Source: CAZTDD01 sp964612675 (GTDB taxonomy: Bacteria; Hinthialibacterota; Hinthialibacteria; Hinthialibacterales; JAKPRU01). From it: 64,000 nt of DNA. The DNA lies in contig CAZTDD010000014.1 of assembly GCA_964612675.1 (NCBI GenBank), positions 1 through 64,000 on the forward strand, written 5' to 3'. Below are positions 1 through 8,440 of this stretch, piece by piece. Below the pieces are notes generated by a model. It was given only the letters and a program-made list of their open reading frames with translations. It did no database searches and was not told the DNA's origin. Made by a program: the position numbers and the translations under genes. How positions within the stretch are numbered: the first letter of the stretch is position 1; each line of letters begins with the position of its first letter.

Positions 1-1
1 G

Positions 2-286
2 GCTGGGAAATCTGAGGCAAACCAGTTGCGGGTCCAGGAGTTCAACTCCTGGACCAGTTTTCGGCGTTCCGATTCGAGCACCTCTAGTAAAGCGTATTTG
101 CGCATTCTGCATCTGGCGGCCCAGGAGGGAGAGAGCCGGGTGGAGGAGGCGCTTCGGTTTCTAATTCGCGAGGGAGAAGGGATCACGCCGGAAGACGTGG
201 AAGCGTTGGTGAAGTCGAAGCAAGCGATTCCATCCGCGACGGAGATCGCGATCGATGCGGTGAACTTGTCAGGAAGGAATACTTGA
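2..286 (+). CDS. IS21-family transposase (IstA-like), C-terminal fragment cut by the left edge
   Basis: The frame is open to the left edge and stops at 284-286. From about position 92 the translation (AYLRILHLAAQEGES followed by VEEALRFLIREGEGI) matches my memory of the C-terminal segment of IstA, the large transposase of IS21-type elements that carries out strand transfer. No istB ATPase helper gene follows; the next gene lies on the other strand. The copy is therefore either the tail of an element extending out of the window without its istB, or a decayed remnant. A terminator-like palindrome (31-55) sits inside the upstream part of the frame, which suggests that real homology begins only after it. 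The family call is moderately confident; whether the element is intact cannot be seen. Confidence 0.45.
   Translation, partial: AGKSEANQLRVQEFNSWTSFRRSDSSTSSKAYLRILHLAAQEGESRVEEALRFLIREGEGITPEDVEALVKSKQAIPSATEIAIDAVNLSGRNT
31..62 (+). terminator. Perfect 12-bp palindrome with a short T tract, possible terminator
   Basis: Positions 31-42 (GGTCCAGGAGTT) are an exact reverse complement of 44-55, with a single base between them, followed by AGTTTT. This fits a Rho-independent terminator for a gene ending left of the window, or the palindromic end of a mobile element. It lies at the start of the transposase-like frame. Confidence 0.4.
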
Positions 287-368
287 CGTCGGTCACGGGG
301 GTCTTCTGAAGGCCCTTTCGGACAAGAATCCGCATTGACGTCCATTCGCTTCAATGAGTGTATAGAAA

Positions 369-391
369 TCGGGGAGAAGCTAGCTCCCCGA
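369..391 (-). terminator. Hairpin at the end of the aminotransferase-TPR operon
   Basis: TCGGGGAG (369-376) and CTCCCCGA (384-391) form a perfect 8-bp stem with a 7-base loop. The loop contains most of the stop codon of the TPR gene, and on the minus strand the stem is followed by ATTTCTATA, a weak T-rich tail. A terminator for the minus-strand operon is likely, though the T tract is poor. Confidence 0.4.
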
Positions 392-1420
392 CGAGATCTG
401 TGCCAAGCGGCGGCGGGCGAGTTCCATTGACTCGGGGCAGGCTGCGGCGCGTTCGTAGGCAACGTAGGCCTCGGCGGAATGCCCGATTTCCTCAAGGACT
501 TCCCCGAGCGATAGGTACGCCAAACCATCCCGCGGTTTCTGCCGGACCAATTCCTCGAACGCCTGCTTGGCTTCAACAAAACGCTCCTGTGACAGATACG
601 CCCGTCCAATATAGAAATAGGCCTCCGAGAAACGCGGATTAAGGGAAAGGGCCTTTTCAAGAGCGGTAATTGCCTCTTCGACATGACCGCAAACCAGGCA
701 CGCTTCTCCCATCCCCGCATAAAAATCAGGATAGTCGTCCCGGATAGCGATTGCTCTCCGGTATAAGTCGATCGCTTCATTCTCGCGTCCCTGTGAAAGT
801 GCGATTTGACCAAGGATGTGATAGGCATCGAGGAAATGCGGGTCGATCTCGATGACGGATTCCATCAGTTGACGGGCGTGGTCCAGATCGCCTTCCCCGT
901 AAGCTAAGACACCGTCATTGTACTGCGCGATCGTATCTTCCGGTTTCAAGTTGCAGGCAAGCGCGAATGATTCGTCCGCCTCTTCGAAGTTGCCTTCCTG
1001 ACAAAAAGCGAGCCCTTCCTCGAAATGCTGGGCGCAGATTTCGCGCATATCTTCGAGTTCTTCCGCCTCAGAAGTTCCATATCGGAAAGATCGCAACGCT
1101 TCAACGAAGTAGCCGCGAGCCTGCGGAATCTGCCCCTGGCGTGCGAGGATAAAAGCAACCTCGAGGAGAGCATCCACGTAGTGAGGATTCAGTTGGAGCG
1201 CTTCGGACAATTCTAATAGAGCTCCATGATCGTCATTGAGCATCAACAAACACCGCGCGAGGGCGTAACGAAAATCAGCGTACGTGCTTTTCTCTTCGCA
1301 GGCCTCTCGGAACAACGGAAGCGCATCCGAGTATTCGCCGCGATTGAACAGATCAACCGCTTCCAGATAGCCAACCGGGATGTTGAACGAGAACTTCGGT
1401 TTTCGGAGTCGGCGATGCAT
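380..1420 (-). CDS. Tetratricopeptide-repeat protein
   Basis: A 346-residue protein made almost entirely of TPR helix pairs from about residue 17 to the C-terminus, roughly nine repeats with typical A-x3-Y/F and A-x-NP positions (for example LEKALSLNPRFSEAY). No signal peptide or enzymatic domain is visible, so it is probably a cytoplasmic scaffold for protein-protein contacts. The frame is open 16 codons further upstream, but ATG at 1420 is preceded by AAGGAGAG at ideal spacing, and the longer version would run into the upstream gene. It starts 19 bases after the aminotransferase stop, so the two are probably cotranscribed. The partner proteins are unknown. Confidence 0.85.
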   Translation of the reverse strand: MHRRLRKPKFSFNIPVGYLEAVDLFNRGEYSDALPLFREACEEKSTYADFRYALARCLLMLNDDHGALLELSEALQLNPHYVDALLEVAFILARQGQIPQARGYFVEALRSFRYGTSEAEELEDMREICAQHFEEGLAFCQEGNFEEADESFALACNLKPEDTIAQYNDGVLAYGEGDLDHARQLMESVIEIDPHFLDAYHILGQIALSQGRENEAIDLYRRAIAIRDDYPDFYAGMGEACLVCGHVEEAITALEKALSLNPRFSEAYFYIGRAYLSQERFVEAKQAFEELVRQKPRDGLAYLSLGEVLEEIGHSAEAYVAYERAAACPESMELARRRLAQISSGS

Positions 1421-1439
1421 CCCTGCTCTCCTTTCACCT

Positions 1440-2750
1440 TCAGACGATACCTGCCGAGTCGATCGCACGCCCCAGCCGCCTCACCGCTTCCGCGAGTTGA
1501 TCCATAGATATCATACCGTAGGATAGCCGTAACCACGAACAAAAACGACTCTCCACGCGGTCCGCCGAAAAACAATAGGCTCCAGGGACATAGAGGACTT
1601 TCTCTTCCACGGCCCGCGCAAACAGTGCGGAATGCGGCCCGGTGTCCCTGTTGTCCTTCAGACGCATCCATAAATAGAAGCCACCATTCGGGACATCAAA
1701 CGATACGTTCTCTTTCGAGACTTCCGCGAGAAACGCCACCAATCGTCGGCGCTTCTCCCGATATGTCCGACGGACATCGGCGACATGCTCGTCATACCAG
1801 GTCGACTGGATCGATTGCGCCAGGATCTGCTGACTGAGATTGCTCGTCCCAAAATCGTGATTGCCCTTGAGGTCCACCATCTTCGCAATGATTGGTTCGG
1901 GGCCGACCGCGCACCCCACCTTGAGACCGGGAGCGAGACACTTTGAAAACGACTCTAAATACAAGACTTCGGTATTTTCCTTGTCGAACGATTTCAAAGG
2001 AGGGTCTACTGCCTCGTCCTCACCTAAAGAGCGATAGGCTGCGTCCTCCACAACCAGGATCGGCGACTCATTTTGGCAATGCCGGCGCAGGATTTCGAGG
2101 ATTTCACGTTTTCTGGTACTCGACCATGAACGCCCCGTAGGATTGGCAAAATAGGACATCACATAGAGAAACTTCACTCGCGCGAGCCGACCTTCAGATT
2201 TCAGACGGATCAGCACAGCATCCAGACTCTCAGGAACAAGCCCGTCAGAGTCTGTATCCAGGCCGATCGTCGTTGCGCCCAGACTTTCCAGAATACCCAG
2301 GAAAACGAAGTACGTCGGCGCTTCGAGAAGGACGATATCGCCCGGATCGAGAAGAGTCTCGCTCAGAAGATAAAGCAGCTGTTGGGAGCCGTTCCCGATC
2401 ATAACATCGTTGCAGGAAACGGCAGCGTCGGGGGATATCACCTTCTCACTCAACAGTCTGTCGAGAATTGTCCGGCGGAGACTGGGGTCACCAAACGTGC
2501 TTCCGTATTGCAGAGTCGCTCGGGCCGTGTCCGCGTCATGGAAAAGAGAGCGGCAGGTTGCCTCGATAGGCTCAGCAGGTAGGCTTTCCTGATCGACGAA
2601 ACCGGCGGCGAGGGAGATCATGCCGGGAACTTCCAGGGCGTCACGCATCAGCCAACTGATCGGGGGCGGACCGGTCCGGCATGCTTGCTCTGAGAACGGC
2701 CAAGCAGGCGTCTTCTTCGCATTTTGAGGTATCCTGTTGACGTCTTCCAT
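1440..2750 (-). CDS. PLP-dependent class I/II aminotransferase (2-aminoadipate/LysN-like)
   Basis: A 436-residue fold-type I aminotransferase. Visible motifs are the phosphate-contact region around GNGSQQ (119-124), the Asn-Pro pair in FANPTG (203-204), Asp236 and Tyr239 in VVEDAAYR, the Schiff-base lysine Lys270 in ESFSKCLAPGLKVG, and a C-terminal LRLSYG with the carboxylate-binding Arg. This is the pattern of the MocR/LysN/2-aminoadipate branch without the N-terminal DNA-binding domain of MocR regulators. The substrate could be a branched-chain, aromatic or aminoadipate-type amino acid and cannot be fixed. First gene of a two-gene operon with the TPR protein; diverges from the membrane protein at 2828. 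Confidence 0.85.
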   Translation of the reverse strand: MEDVNRIPQNAKKTPAWPFSEQACRTGPPPISWLMRDALEVPGMISLAAGFVDQESLPAEPIEATCRSLFHDADTARATLQYGSTFGDPSLRRTILDRLLSEKVISPDAAVSCNDVMIGNGSQQLLYLLSETLLDPGDIVLLEAPTYFVFLGILESLGATTIGLDTDSDGLVPESLDAVLIRLKSEGRLARVKFLYVMSYFANPTGRSWSSTRKREILEILRRHCQNESPILVVEDAAYRSLGEDEAVDPPLKSFDKENTEVLYLESFSKCLAPGLKVGCAVGPEPIIAKMVDLKGNHDFGTSNLSQQILAQSIQSTWYDEHVADVRRTYREKRRRLVAFLAEVSKENVSFDVPNGGFYLWMRLKDNRDTGPHSALFARAVEEKVLYVPGAYCFSADRVESRFCSWLRLSYGMISMDQLAEAVRRLGRAIDSAGIV

Positions 2751-2827
2751 ACTCTATTCTTACTATTCTATTATCTTAGTTCCAGTTATTCCCATCCATT
2801 GGTACGGCCACGGGAGGACGCCTATCG

Positions 2828-3667
2828 ATGTTTGCACGCATTTCTCCACAAGCCTTTGGCATGTTCATTATCATAATGACACTGGCAATCATTTTCACCT
2901 TCTGGTTCTCCAGTATTGAAGAATTCCGGGATTACGTTCCGACATGGCTTCTTCGGGTGGAGATCACTATCTTTCTCGCCGCCCTTTTCCTGTGGCCGTT
3001 GGATCTCCTTGTCCACTGGGAACGATTCAGTGGCGGGTCTGTTTTCAAAGATCGAATCCTTTTGATGATACTGGCCACGATCATCTTGTATGTTTTTCCC
3101 GTTTATTGGTATGGGATACTGCCTTTTCGGGCGGCTGTATTCGCGGTTACTGTGGGGATGGTAGGGCCAACGATCGTTTTGACATTTCATCGTTGGCAGA
3201 AAAAGAAACCGACGATTTCGGCACAAGCCGTGTATCAAGGTGGACAGCAATCTCCCCAGGCGGAACGTTTTCTGAACAGATTCCCGGAGGCCGATCGAAT
3301 CGTTTACGGCTTGTCCGACTCCGAAGGCGGGAATGCTCATTTCGTTCTACACAAGCGACTTACATTGGAAGGTCAGAAGGATGCCGGAATCGATCTCGTG
3401 ATGGATATTCCTGTCAATCGTGAAACGGGCGAGCACGAAGAGAAACGTGAGCGGCTGCATTGTTACCTGTTTCTCAACCGAGGCGACACCGCCGGGGTCG
3501 GGCTGTTGCCCTCGACCAACATTGGCCGCGCCATCGATTATGGGTTCAGCGATGAGGAGTTGGAAGACGCGATGAATAACGCTCTGGCATCGGAAGCGAA
3601 GTGGCCCGTGATCACCGATATTCCACTTCAAGCCCAACTTCATCGCGGCCCTGTTTATCGGGTATAG
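2828..3667 (+). CDS. Hypothetical inner-membrane protein with a soluble C-terminal domain
   Basis: A 279-residue protein with four predicted membrane segments (about residues 12-28, 40-60, 73-95 and 99-118) followed by a 150-residue hydrophilic domain starting with a basic stretch (HRWQKKKP), which places that domain in the cytoplasm by the positive-inside rule. ATG at 2828 is preceded by GGGAGG about 10 bases upstream. I do not recognise the family. The soluble part has an alternating beta-rich look (IDLVMDIPVN, LHCYLFLNRG) but no catalytic motif that I can name. It stands alone, divergent from the aminotransferase and followed by a repeat element. Confidence 0.7.
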   Translation: MFARISPQAFGMFIIIMTLAIIFTFWFSSIEEFRDYVPTWLLRVEITIFLAALFLWPLDLLVHWERFSGGSVFKDRILLMILATIILYVFPVYWYGILPFRAAVFAVTVGMVGPTIVLTFHRWQKKKPTISAQAVYQGGQQSPQAERFLNRFPEADRIVYGLSDSEGGNAHFVLHKRLTLEGQKDAGIDLVMDIPVNRETGEHEEKRERLHCYLFLNRGDTAGVGLLPSTNIGRAIDYGFSDEELEDAMNNALASEAKWPVITDIPLQAQLHRGPVYRV

Positions 3668-3738
3668 TGCCAGTTCAGGGAATAGCGACAATCCGGCCTC
3701 AGTGTCGCCGAGTCGAAGAGGTAAACAGATAATCGAGA

Positions 3739-3965
3739 GGAGGGCGAGCCTCCCCGAGGCCGTCTCAAAAGTGTGTTTCTTTTCCCTCACCAAGATTGGG
3801 GAGGGTTCAGGTGGGGTTGATAAGTTGAGTTTTTTTCACCCCCCTCTGTATCTCCCCCAATCTTGGGGGAGAAGTCTTTTCCAGCGCGATCCCTGGTTTT
3901 GAGACAGTCTCTCCCGGCGAGCCCAGAATATGAAAGCATCGGCTCAGCAGGAGCTTCGCCCTCCC
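3739..3965. repeat. Nested inverted-repeat element (MITE-like), copy 1
   Basis: Two palindromic layers are visible. The inner element (3762-3905, 144 bp) is bounded by GTCTCAAAA and its exact complement TTTTGAGAC, and contains a hairpin CTCCCCCAA/TTGGGGGAG (3852-3871). The outer layer pairs GGAGGGCGAGCCTCC (from 3739) with GGAGCTTCGCCCTCCC (ending 3965), an imperfect match. The left 85 bp of the inner element recurs at 12301-12386 with only a few differences. The structure suggests one small non-coding mobile or palindromic element inserted into another. It fills the gap between the membrane protein and the glycosyltransferase; no gene is seen in it. Confidence 0.7.
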
Positions 3966-4023
3966 TTGCTTGGCGACGTTGCGACTGATTGGTAGCCGAT
4001 ACTCGGAACGGTCCACTCCAGCG

Positions 4024-5310
4024 ATGTCGCCTACTTATAGCATTCAACGCCTTCTGATCGTCACGGCGCTCGCCGTCGGTGTCTGCTATTTCATCTACAG
4101 AGACGTCATCCTCGCACCGCAACTTCATCGCAATGATTTCAAACATCTGTACATTGGAGCCTATTTGGCGGGGCATCCCGCGAGCTTGTACGATCCGGCG
4201 GAAGCCTTCCGGGTGAAGGAAGGGCTGCGCATACCCGGAGGACTGAATCCTTACGTCTATCCGCCATTCATGGCGGTTTTCGTCAAATCGCTGGCTCTCT
4301 TCGATTACGATACAGCGTGGTGGATCTGGTGCTGGTTCAACAATCTACTGCTTCTCTTGACCCTCGGTCTTCTGTGTCACGTCGTACCCGAAAAGGACAT
4401 GCTTGCAAAGTGGGCGACCGGTATCCTGCTCTTCAGCTTGTATGAACCGATTTTCCGGACCGTTTCGGCGGGACAGTTTAACATCGTACTCTTGTTTGCC
4501 TTCACTCTAGCCTTCCTGCTGCTTCAGAAGAACAGGTATTTCGCCGCGGGAGCCGTAATCGGAGTAGTCGCTGCAGCGAAAGTGGCACCAGCGATTTTCG
4601 TCATCCCGTTCCTCCTGTTTGAGCGCCGAGCGCTAGCGGGATTAATCGTCTCGGCAGTGGCCTGCACAGCCGTGGCAGTTGTGGTTACCGGATGGGATCA
4701 GCACCTGGCGTACCTGGAGGTGCTTCAGGCAATGTCCTACGGAGAATCAACCTGGGAGCAGTTCGGCGTGACGTTCCACGTGGAACCTGCGAACCAGGCA
4801 CCGTCTGCCATATTCTATCGATTGGTGAGCGAAAACCCGAAAACGACGCCGCTTCTGAATACTCCACAGCTGGCCTACGGGCTTTCCATAGGCACCGCGC
4901 TGCTCGTGCTGGCTGCCGCTTTATGGGCAAGTTATCGATCCTCAGGAATCTGCTCGGTTTTCGTTTTGTGGATCTATCCGATGCTTCTCATCCCGAGCCT
5001 ATGCTGGGATCACTATTTTACGCAGCTTCTTCTGCCGATCTGGTGGCTCATATGGACGTGGAAGAACGGCAGCGATCGGAGGGCGTGGCTGTTTGCCATG
5101 GCAGTTGCTTTGATTTGTGTGCCATATCATTTCGAGAGTGAGTGGTGGAAATCGGGGATCGGGATTCTGGGGGCCTCGATGAAAGGGTTTGCAGCGGTCG
5201 TTCTGTACCTAATCACCATTCAGCACACAGTCAGCAAGCGTACTTTTGCGTTACGGACTGCAACAGTCAGTTCTTTCAGTGAGAATGAATCCGCCGGTAA
5301 TGCTTTGTAG
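4024..5310 (+). CDS. GT87-family (DUF2029) polyprenyl-linked membrane glycosyltransferase
   Basis: A 428-residue polytopic protein with about ten hydrophobic segments. The N-terminal loop NDFKHLYIGAYLAGHPASLY followed by YPPFMAVFV is the signature arrangement of GT87 (mannosyltransferase PimE-like) enzymes, which use polyprenyl-phosphate sugars on the periplasmic face; a GQFNIVLL motif follows. The frame is open upstream to a TTG at 3970, inside the repeat element's flank, so ATG 4024 is preferred although no clear ribosome-binding site is seen. The sugar and acceptor are unknown. It stands alone; the next gene has its own promoter-like sequence. Confidence 0.7.
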   Translation: MSPTYSIQRLLIVTALAVGVCYFIYRDVILAPQLHRNDFKHLYIGAYLAGHPASLYDPAEAFRVKEGLRIPGGLNPYVYPPFMAVFVKSLALFDYDTAWWIWCWFNNLLLLLTLGLLCHVVPEKDMLAKWATGILLFSLYEPIFRTVSAGQFNIVLLFAFTLAFLLLQKNRYFAAGAVIGVVAAAKVAPAIFVIPFLLFERRALAGLIVSAVACTAVAVVVTGWDQHLAYLEVLQAMSYGESTWEQFGVTFHVEPANQAPSAIFYRLVSENPKTTPLLNTPQLAYGLSIGTALLVLAAALWASYRSSGICSVFVLWIYPMLLIPSLCWDHYFTQLLLPIWWLIWTWKNGSDRRAWLFAMAVALICVPYHFESEWWKSGIGILGASMKGFAAVVLYLITIQHTVSKRTFALRTATVSSFSENESAGNAL

Positions 5311-5334
5311 CTGATACGGCCAGTCTTTCCGCCT

Positions 5335-5363
5335 TTGTCCAAGAACGAGGATGGTGGTATAAG
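5335..5363 (+). promoter_or_regulatory. Sigma70-like promoter for the PqaA-family gene
   Basis: TTGTCC (5335-5340) and TATAAG (5358-5363) are separated by exactly 17 bases, four and five matches to the consensus, about 65 bases upstream of ATG 5430. Prediction from sequence only. Confidence 0.4.
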
Positions 5364-5429
5364 TTTTGTTCAAGTATCTGCATATCAGTGAAGTCTCCCA
5401 CGCGAGAAAAAGCCGTAAAGGAGAAATAC

Positions 5430-6875
5430 ATGCGAAGAGAAGTTATGAAATCAAGCAGGAGAATTCGATTCGAGTACCTAGTTATTATCGGCATGCTTGG
5501 TCTATCGATGTGGGTTGGGACGCCCGCATTACAGGCGGCACCGGGCGATACAACCACAGCGCTCGATGAGTACGTTGCGAAACCGGATCCGACGTATAGT
5601 TACGAGCTGGTTGATTCAATCAAGAAAGAAGGGGTCACAGCCTATATCTTGGAAATGGTCTCCCAAACGTGGCGGAGTCCTGAAGAAGTGGAACCGAATG
5701 TATGGCGGCATTGGATGACAATAACAGTGCCCGATGACGTGGACTCCTCCATTGGACTTCTGATCATCGGCGGTGGGAGCAACAACAGCGACCCTCCAGA
5801 GAAACCGGAAGGTGTTGGGATCGCAATGCAAACAAAGTCCGTCGTGGCTGTTGTGAAGATGGTTCCCAATCAACCGCTGAAATTCCCGGACGAGCCGATG
5901 GACAAGTACAAGGAGAAAGGCCGTTGGGAAGATGCGATGATCGCATATACATGGGATAAATATCTCGAAACGGGGGATGAACTATGGCCCGCCCGGCTTC
6001 CGATGGTGAAGAGCGCGGTACGAGCGATGGATACGGTGACCTCGTTTTGCAAGAGCGAAGAAGGTGGGAATGTGGCAGTCGACCGATTTGCGGTTGCCGG
6101 TGGCTCAAAACGCGGCTGGACAACCTGGATGACCGCCGCCGTCGATGACCGCGTCGTCGCCATCGTTCCGATTGTGATCGATCTATTGAACGTAGTGGAG
6201 TCGATGAAACACCATTACAGAGCGTACGGCTTTTGGGCTCCGGCTATCTCCGACTACGAAGAGATGGGAATCATGGAGCATATTGACGATCCCCGTTTCG
6301 CCAAACTGGCGGATATTGTCGAACCGTACGAGTACCGTTCGCGTCTCACGATGCCTAAATTCATGCTCAATGCAGCCGGAGATCAGTTTTTCCTGCCGGA
6401 TTCTTCGCAGTTTTATTTTGATGATTTGCCCGGACAAAAGTATCTTCGCTACGTTCCAAACGCCGATCACGGGCTGGACGATACAGACGCGATAGAAAGC
6501 CTAACCGCTTTTTATTACTCGATCATCTATAACAAACCCTTGCCGGATTTCTCGTGGGACTTAATCGGGAACGACTCTATTCGCGTGAAAACGGTCAAAC
6601 AACCGAAAGAAGTGAAACTCTGGCAGGCAACCAATTCGGAAACGAGAGATTTTCGGCTCGAGACCATCGGGAAAGCATACACATCGACCGTTTTATCTCC
6701 GAAAAAGAACGGGGTTTACATGGGGAAAGTGGACCCGCCCGAGAAAGGCTGGACGGCGTTCTTCGTGGAATTGACCTATGAATCGGACGGCCCCGCTCCC
6801 CTGAAATTCACAACAGAAGTCCAGGTAACTCCAGAAACGTTACCGTATACATTTCCACCTGAATCGAGTAATTGA
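5430..6875 (+). CDS. Exported PhoPQ-activated pathogenicity-related (PqaA-family) alpha/beta hydrolase
   Basis: A 481-residue protein with a hydrophobic export signal (about residues 14-36, ending TPALQAAPG). The body matches the PqaA family: WRHWMTITVPD, LIIGGGSNNS, and a serine-hydrolase elbow AGGSKRGW with Ser226. Candidate Asp317 (AAGDQFFLPDSS) and His346 (NADHGLDD) complete a triad. The start ATG 5430 has AAAGGAG 6-7 bases upstream; an earlier in-frame start lacks one. The family was named from a Salmonella PhoPQ-regulated gene, but in polysaccharide degraders it is common and of unknown substrate. The next gene, a pectate lyase, suggests an esterase-type role in polymer breakdown, which is inference. 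Confidence 0.8.
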   Translation: MRREVMKSSRRIRFEYLVIIGMLGLSMWVGTPALQAAPGDTTTALDEYVAKPDPTYSYELVDSIKKEGVTAYILEMVSQTWRSPEEVEPNVWRHWMTITVPDDVDSSIGLLIIGGGSNNSDPPEKPEGVGIAMQTKSVVAVVKMVPNQPLKFPDEPMDKYKEKGRWEDAMIAYTWDKYLETGDELWPARLPMVKSAVRAMDTVTSFCKSEEGGNVAVDRFAVAGGSKRGWTTWMTAAVDDRVVAIVPIVIDLLNVVESMKHHYRAYGFWAPAISDYEEMGIMEHIDDPRFAKLADIVEPYEYRSRLTMPKFMLNAAGDQFFLPDSSQFYFDDLPGQKYLRYVPNADHGLDDTDAIESLTAFYYSIIYNKPLPDFSWDLIGNDSIRVKTVKQPKEVKLWQATNSETRDFRLETIGKAYTSTVLSPKKNGVYMGKVDPPEKGWTAFFVELTYESDGPAPLKFTTEVQVTPETLPYTFPPESSN

Positions 6876-7047
6876 TTCAACTGTAGAGGCGATAATTGGA
6901 CGGAGCAGACATATCGGACGGATCGAAGAAGGTGGGAGGAATCGAATAGGCGATTCAACCGTAGGGCCAGTAGCGTGATGAGTGAAGAATGGTGGGTATG
7001 ATCCGGTTGGTCGTTAGCCGAGGTTTCAAAGAAGAAGAGCAGATTAT

Positions 7048-8322
7048 ATGAACAGTAAGCTGTCGTTTATTATCTTGTTACTGGGTGTGCTGCAGTTTTG
7101 TGTCTTCGATGTATATGCGGAAGATGATGTTGTTTTCCCCGGGGCGGTGGGATTCGGTGTTGATACGTCGGCGGGTTATGGCGGTCGAGTGATCAAGGTC
7201 ACGAATTTGGATGCGAAGGGTCCCGGCTCGCTGCGTGAGGCACTTGAAGTATCCGGTCCGCGGATCGTTGTGTTCGAGGTAGGCGGGGTTATCGACCTCG
7301 ATATGCGATCCATATCCATTTCAAAACCGTTTTTGACAGTGGCCGGGCAAACGGCCCCGTCACCGGGTATTACACTCATTCGCGGCGGTTTGAGCATCAG
7401 CACACATGATGTTCTGATTCAACATATCTGTGTCCGGCCGGGAGATGCGGGTCAACCGAAGAAAAGTGGTTGGTCGCCGGACGGAATCGCGACGAATGCG
7501 GCGTGGAATGTTGTAATCGACCATTGTTCCGTTACCTGGGCGGTGGATGAAAATTTATCGGCGTCCGGTCCACGGCAGAAAGGTCCCGAAAATACTTCTC
7601 ATGATGTTACGTTCAGCAATTGCATCATCGCGGAAGGCCTCGATGAATCATCCCACGAGAAAGGAAGACACTCGAAAGGCTCGCTGATACATGACACCTG
7701 CACGAATATTGCCATAATTGGAAATTTCTACGCCCATAATGTCGACCGAAATCCTTATTTCAAGGCAAATGTCAGGGGCGTAATTGTGAACAATCTCATT
7801 TATAATCCCGGCCGTCGGGCGATCAAATTCGATTGGCCCGAGAGCGAATGGCAGGGATCGCCGAAACCGCGCGATCCGGTTGGGAGCATTGTCGGTAATG
7901 TGCTCATTCACGGCAAAGACACAAAGGAAGACGTCGTTCTCGTTGCCAAAAAAGGTGACGCCTATATGGAAGATAATCTCGCATTCGATCGATCGGGGAA
8001 CCCGATCGACCTGATCGACGGAACAATTCGACTGCTCGACGAAAAACCTCTGTGGCCGAAGGGCTTGAAAGCAGTAACCGCAGACGATCTGATACCGCAT
8101 ATTCTCGAGACTGTTGGCGCCCGGCCCTGGGATCGCGATCCCATCGATCTGCGGATTATTCAAGATTTTCAGAAGCGCGAGGGGCGTATTATTGACAGTC
8201 AGGATGAAGTCGGCGGATATCCCGAAAGGTCTATGACCAGGCGTGCGCTGGATGTTCCTCAGCAGAACGTGAGAGAATGGCTCAATGAGTTTACGGTCCG
8301 TCCAGATCAGGGCGGATTCTAG
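7048..8322 (+). CDS. Secreted pectate lyase (PL1-like right-handed beta-helix)
   Basis: A 424-residue protein with a signal peptide (about residues 1-24, ending VYAE). The N-terminal part (FPGAVGFG, SLREAL, FEVGG) and the segment GWSPDGIATNAAWNVVIDHC followed by SVTWAVDENLS are typical of bacterial pectate lyases of the PL1 fold, which cleave polygalacturonate by beta-elimination using calcium-binding Asp/Glu and a catalytic Arg. Asn-rich ladder positions and NPYFKAN with VVNN-like turns support a parallel beta-helix. It lies about 170 bases after the PqaA-family gene in the same direction and before a TIM-barrel sugar enzyme, so it fits a pectin-degradation neighbourhood. PL9 or a related subfamily is possible. 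Confidence 0.85.
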   Translation: MNSKLSFIILLLGVLQFCVFDVYAEDDVVFPGAVGFGVDTSAGYGGRVIKVTNLDAKGPGSLREALEVSGPRIVVFEVGGVIDLDMRSISISKPFLTVAGQTAPSPGITLIRGGLSISTHDVLIQHICVRPGDAGQPKKSGWSPDGIATNAAWNVVIDHCSVTWAVDENLSASGPRQKGPENTSHDVTFSNCIIAEGLDESSHEKGRHSKGSLIHDTCTNIAIIGNFYAHNVDRNPYFKANVRGVIVNNLIYNPGRRAIKFDWPESEWQGSPKPRDPVGSIVGNVLIHGKDTKEDVVLVAKKGDAYMEDNLAFDRSGNPIDLIDGTIRLLDEKPLWPKGLKAVTADDLIPHILETVGARPWDRDPIDLRIIQDFQKREGRIIDSQDEVGGYPERSMTRRALDVPQQNVREWLNEFTVRPDQGGF

Positions 8323-8440
8323 CGGATAGAAAACTCGAATACTAGTAGAGCAATTCGGGCTGAAACAGAGAATTAATGTTTTGGCTACCTGCAGGCTTCA
8401 GCGGACATCATACGAAAATTCCCTAAACGGAGGGATTCTG

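Noticed and set aside
3702..3902. Short frame shared between the two repeat copies (also 12263-12538) reading like SKVCFFSLTKIGEG
   Set aside because: The shared peptide is simply the translated repeat; it has no start with a ribosome-binding site and ends differently in each copy.
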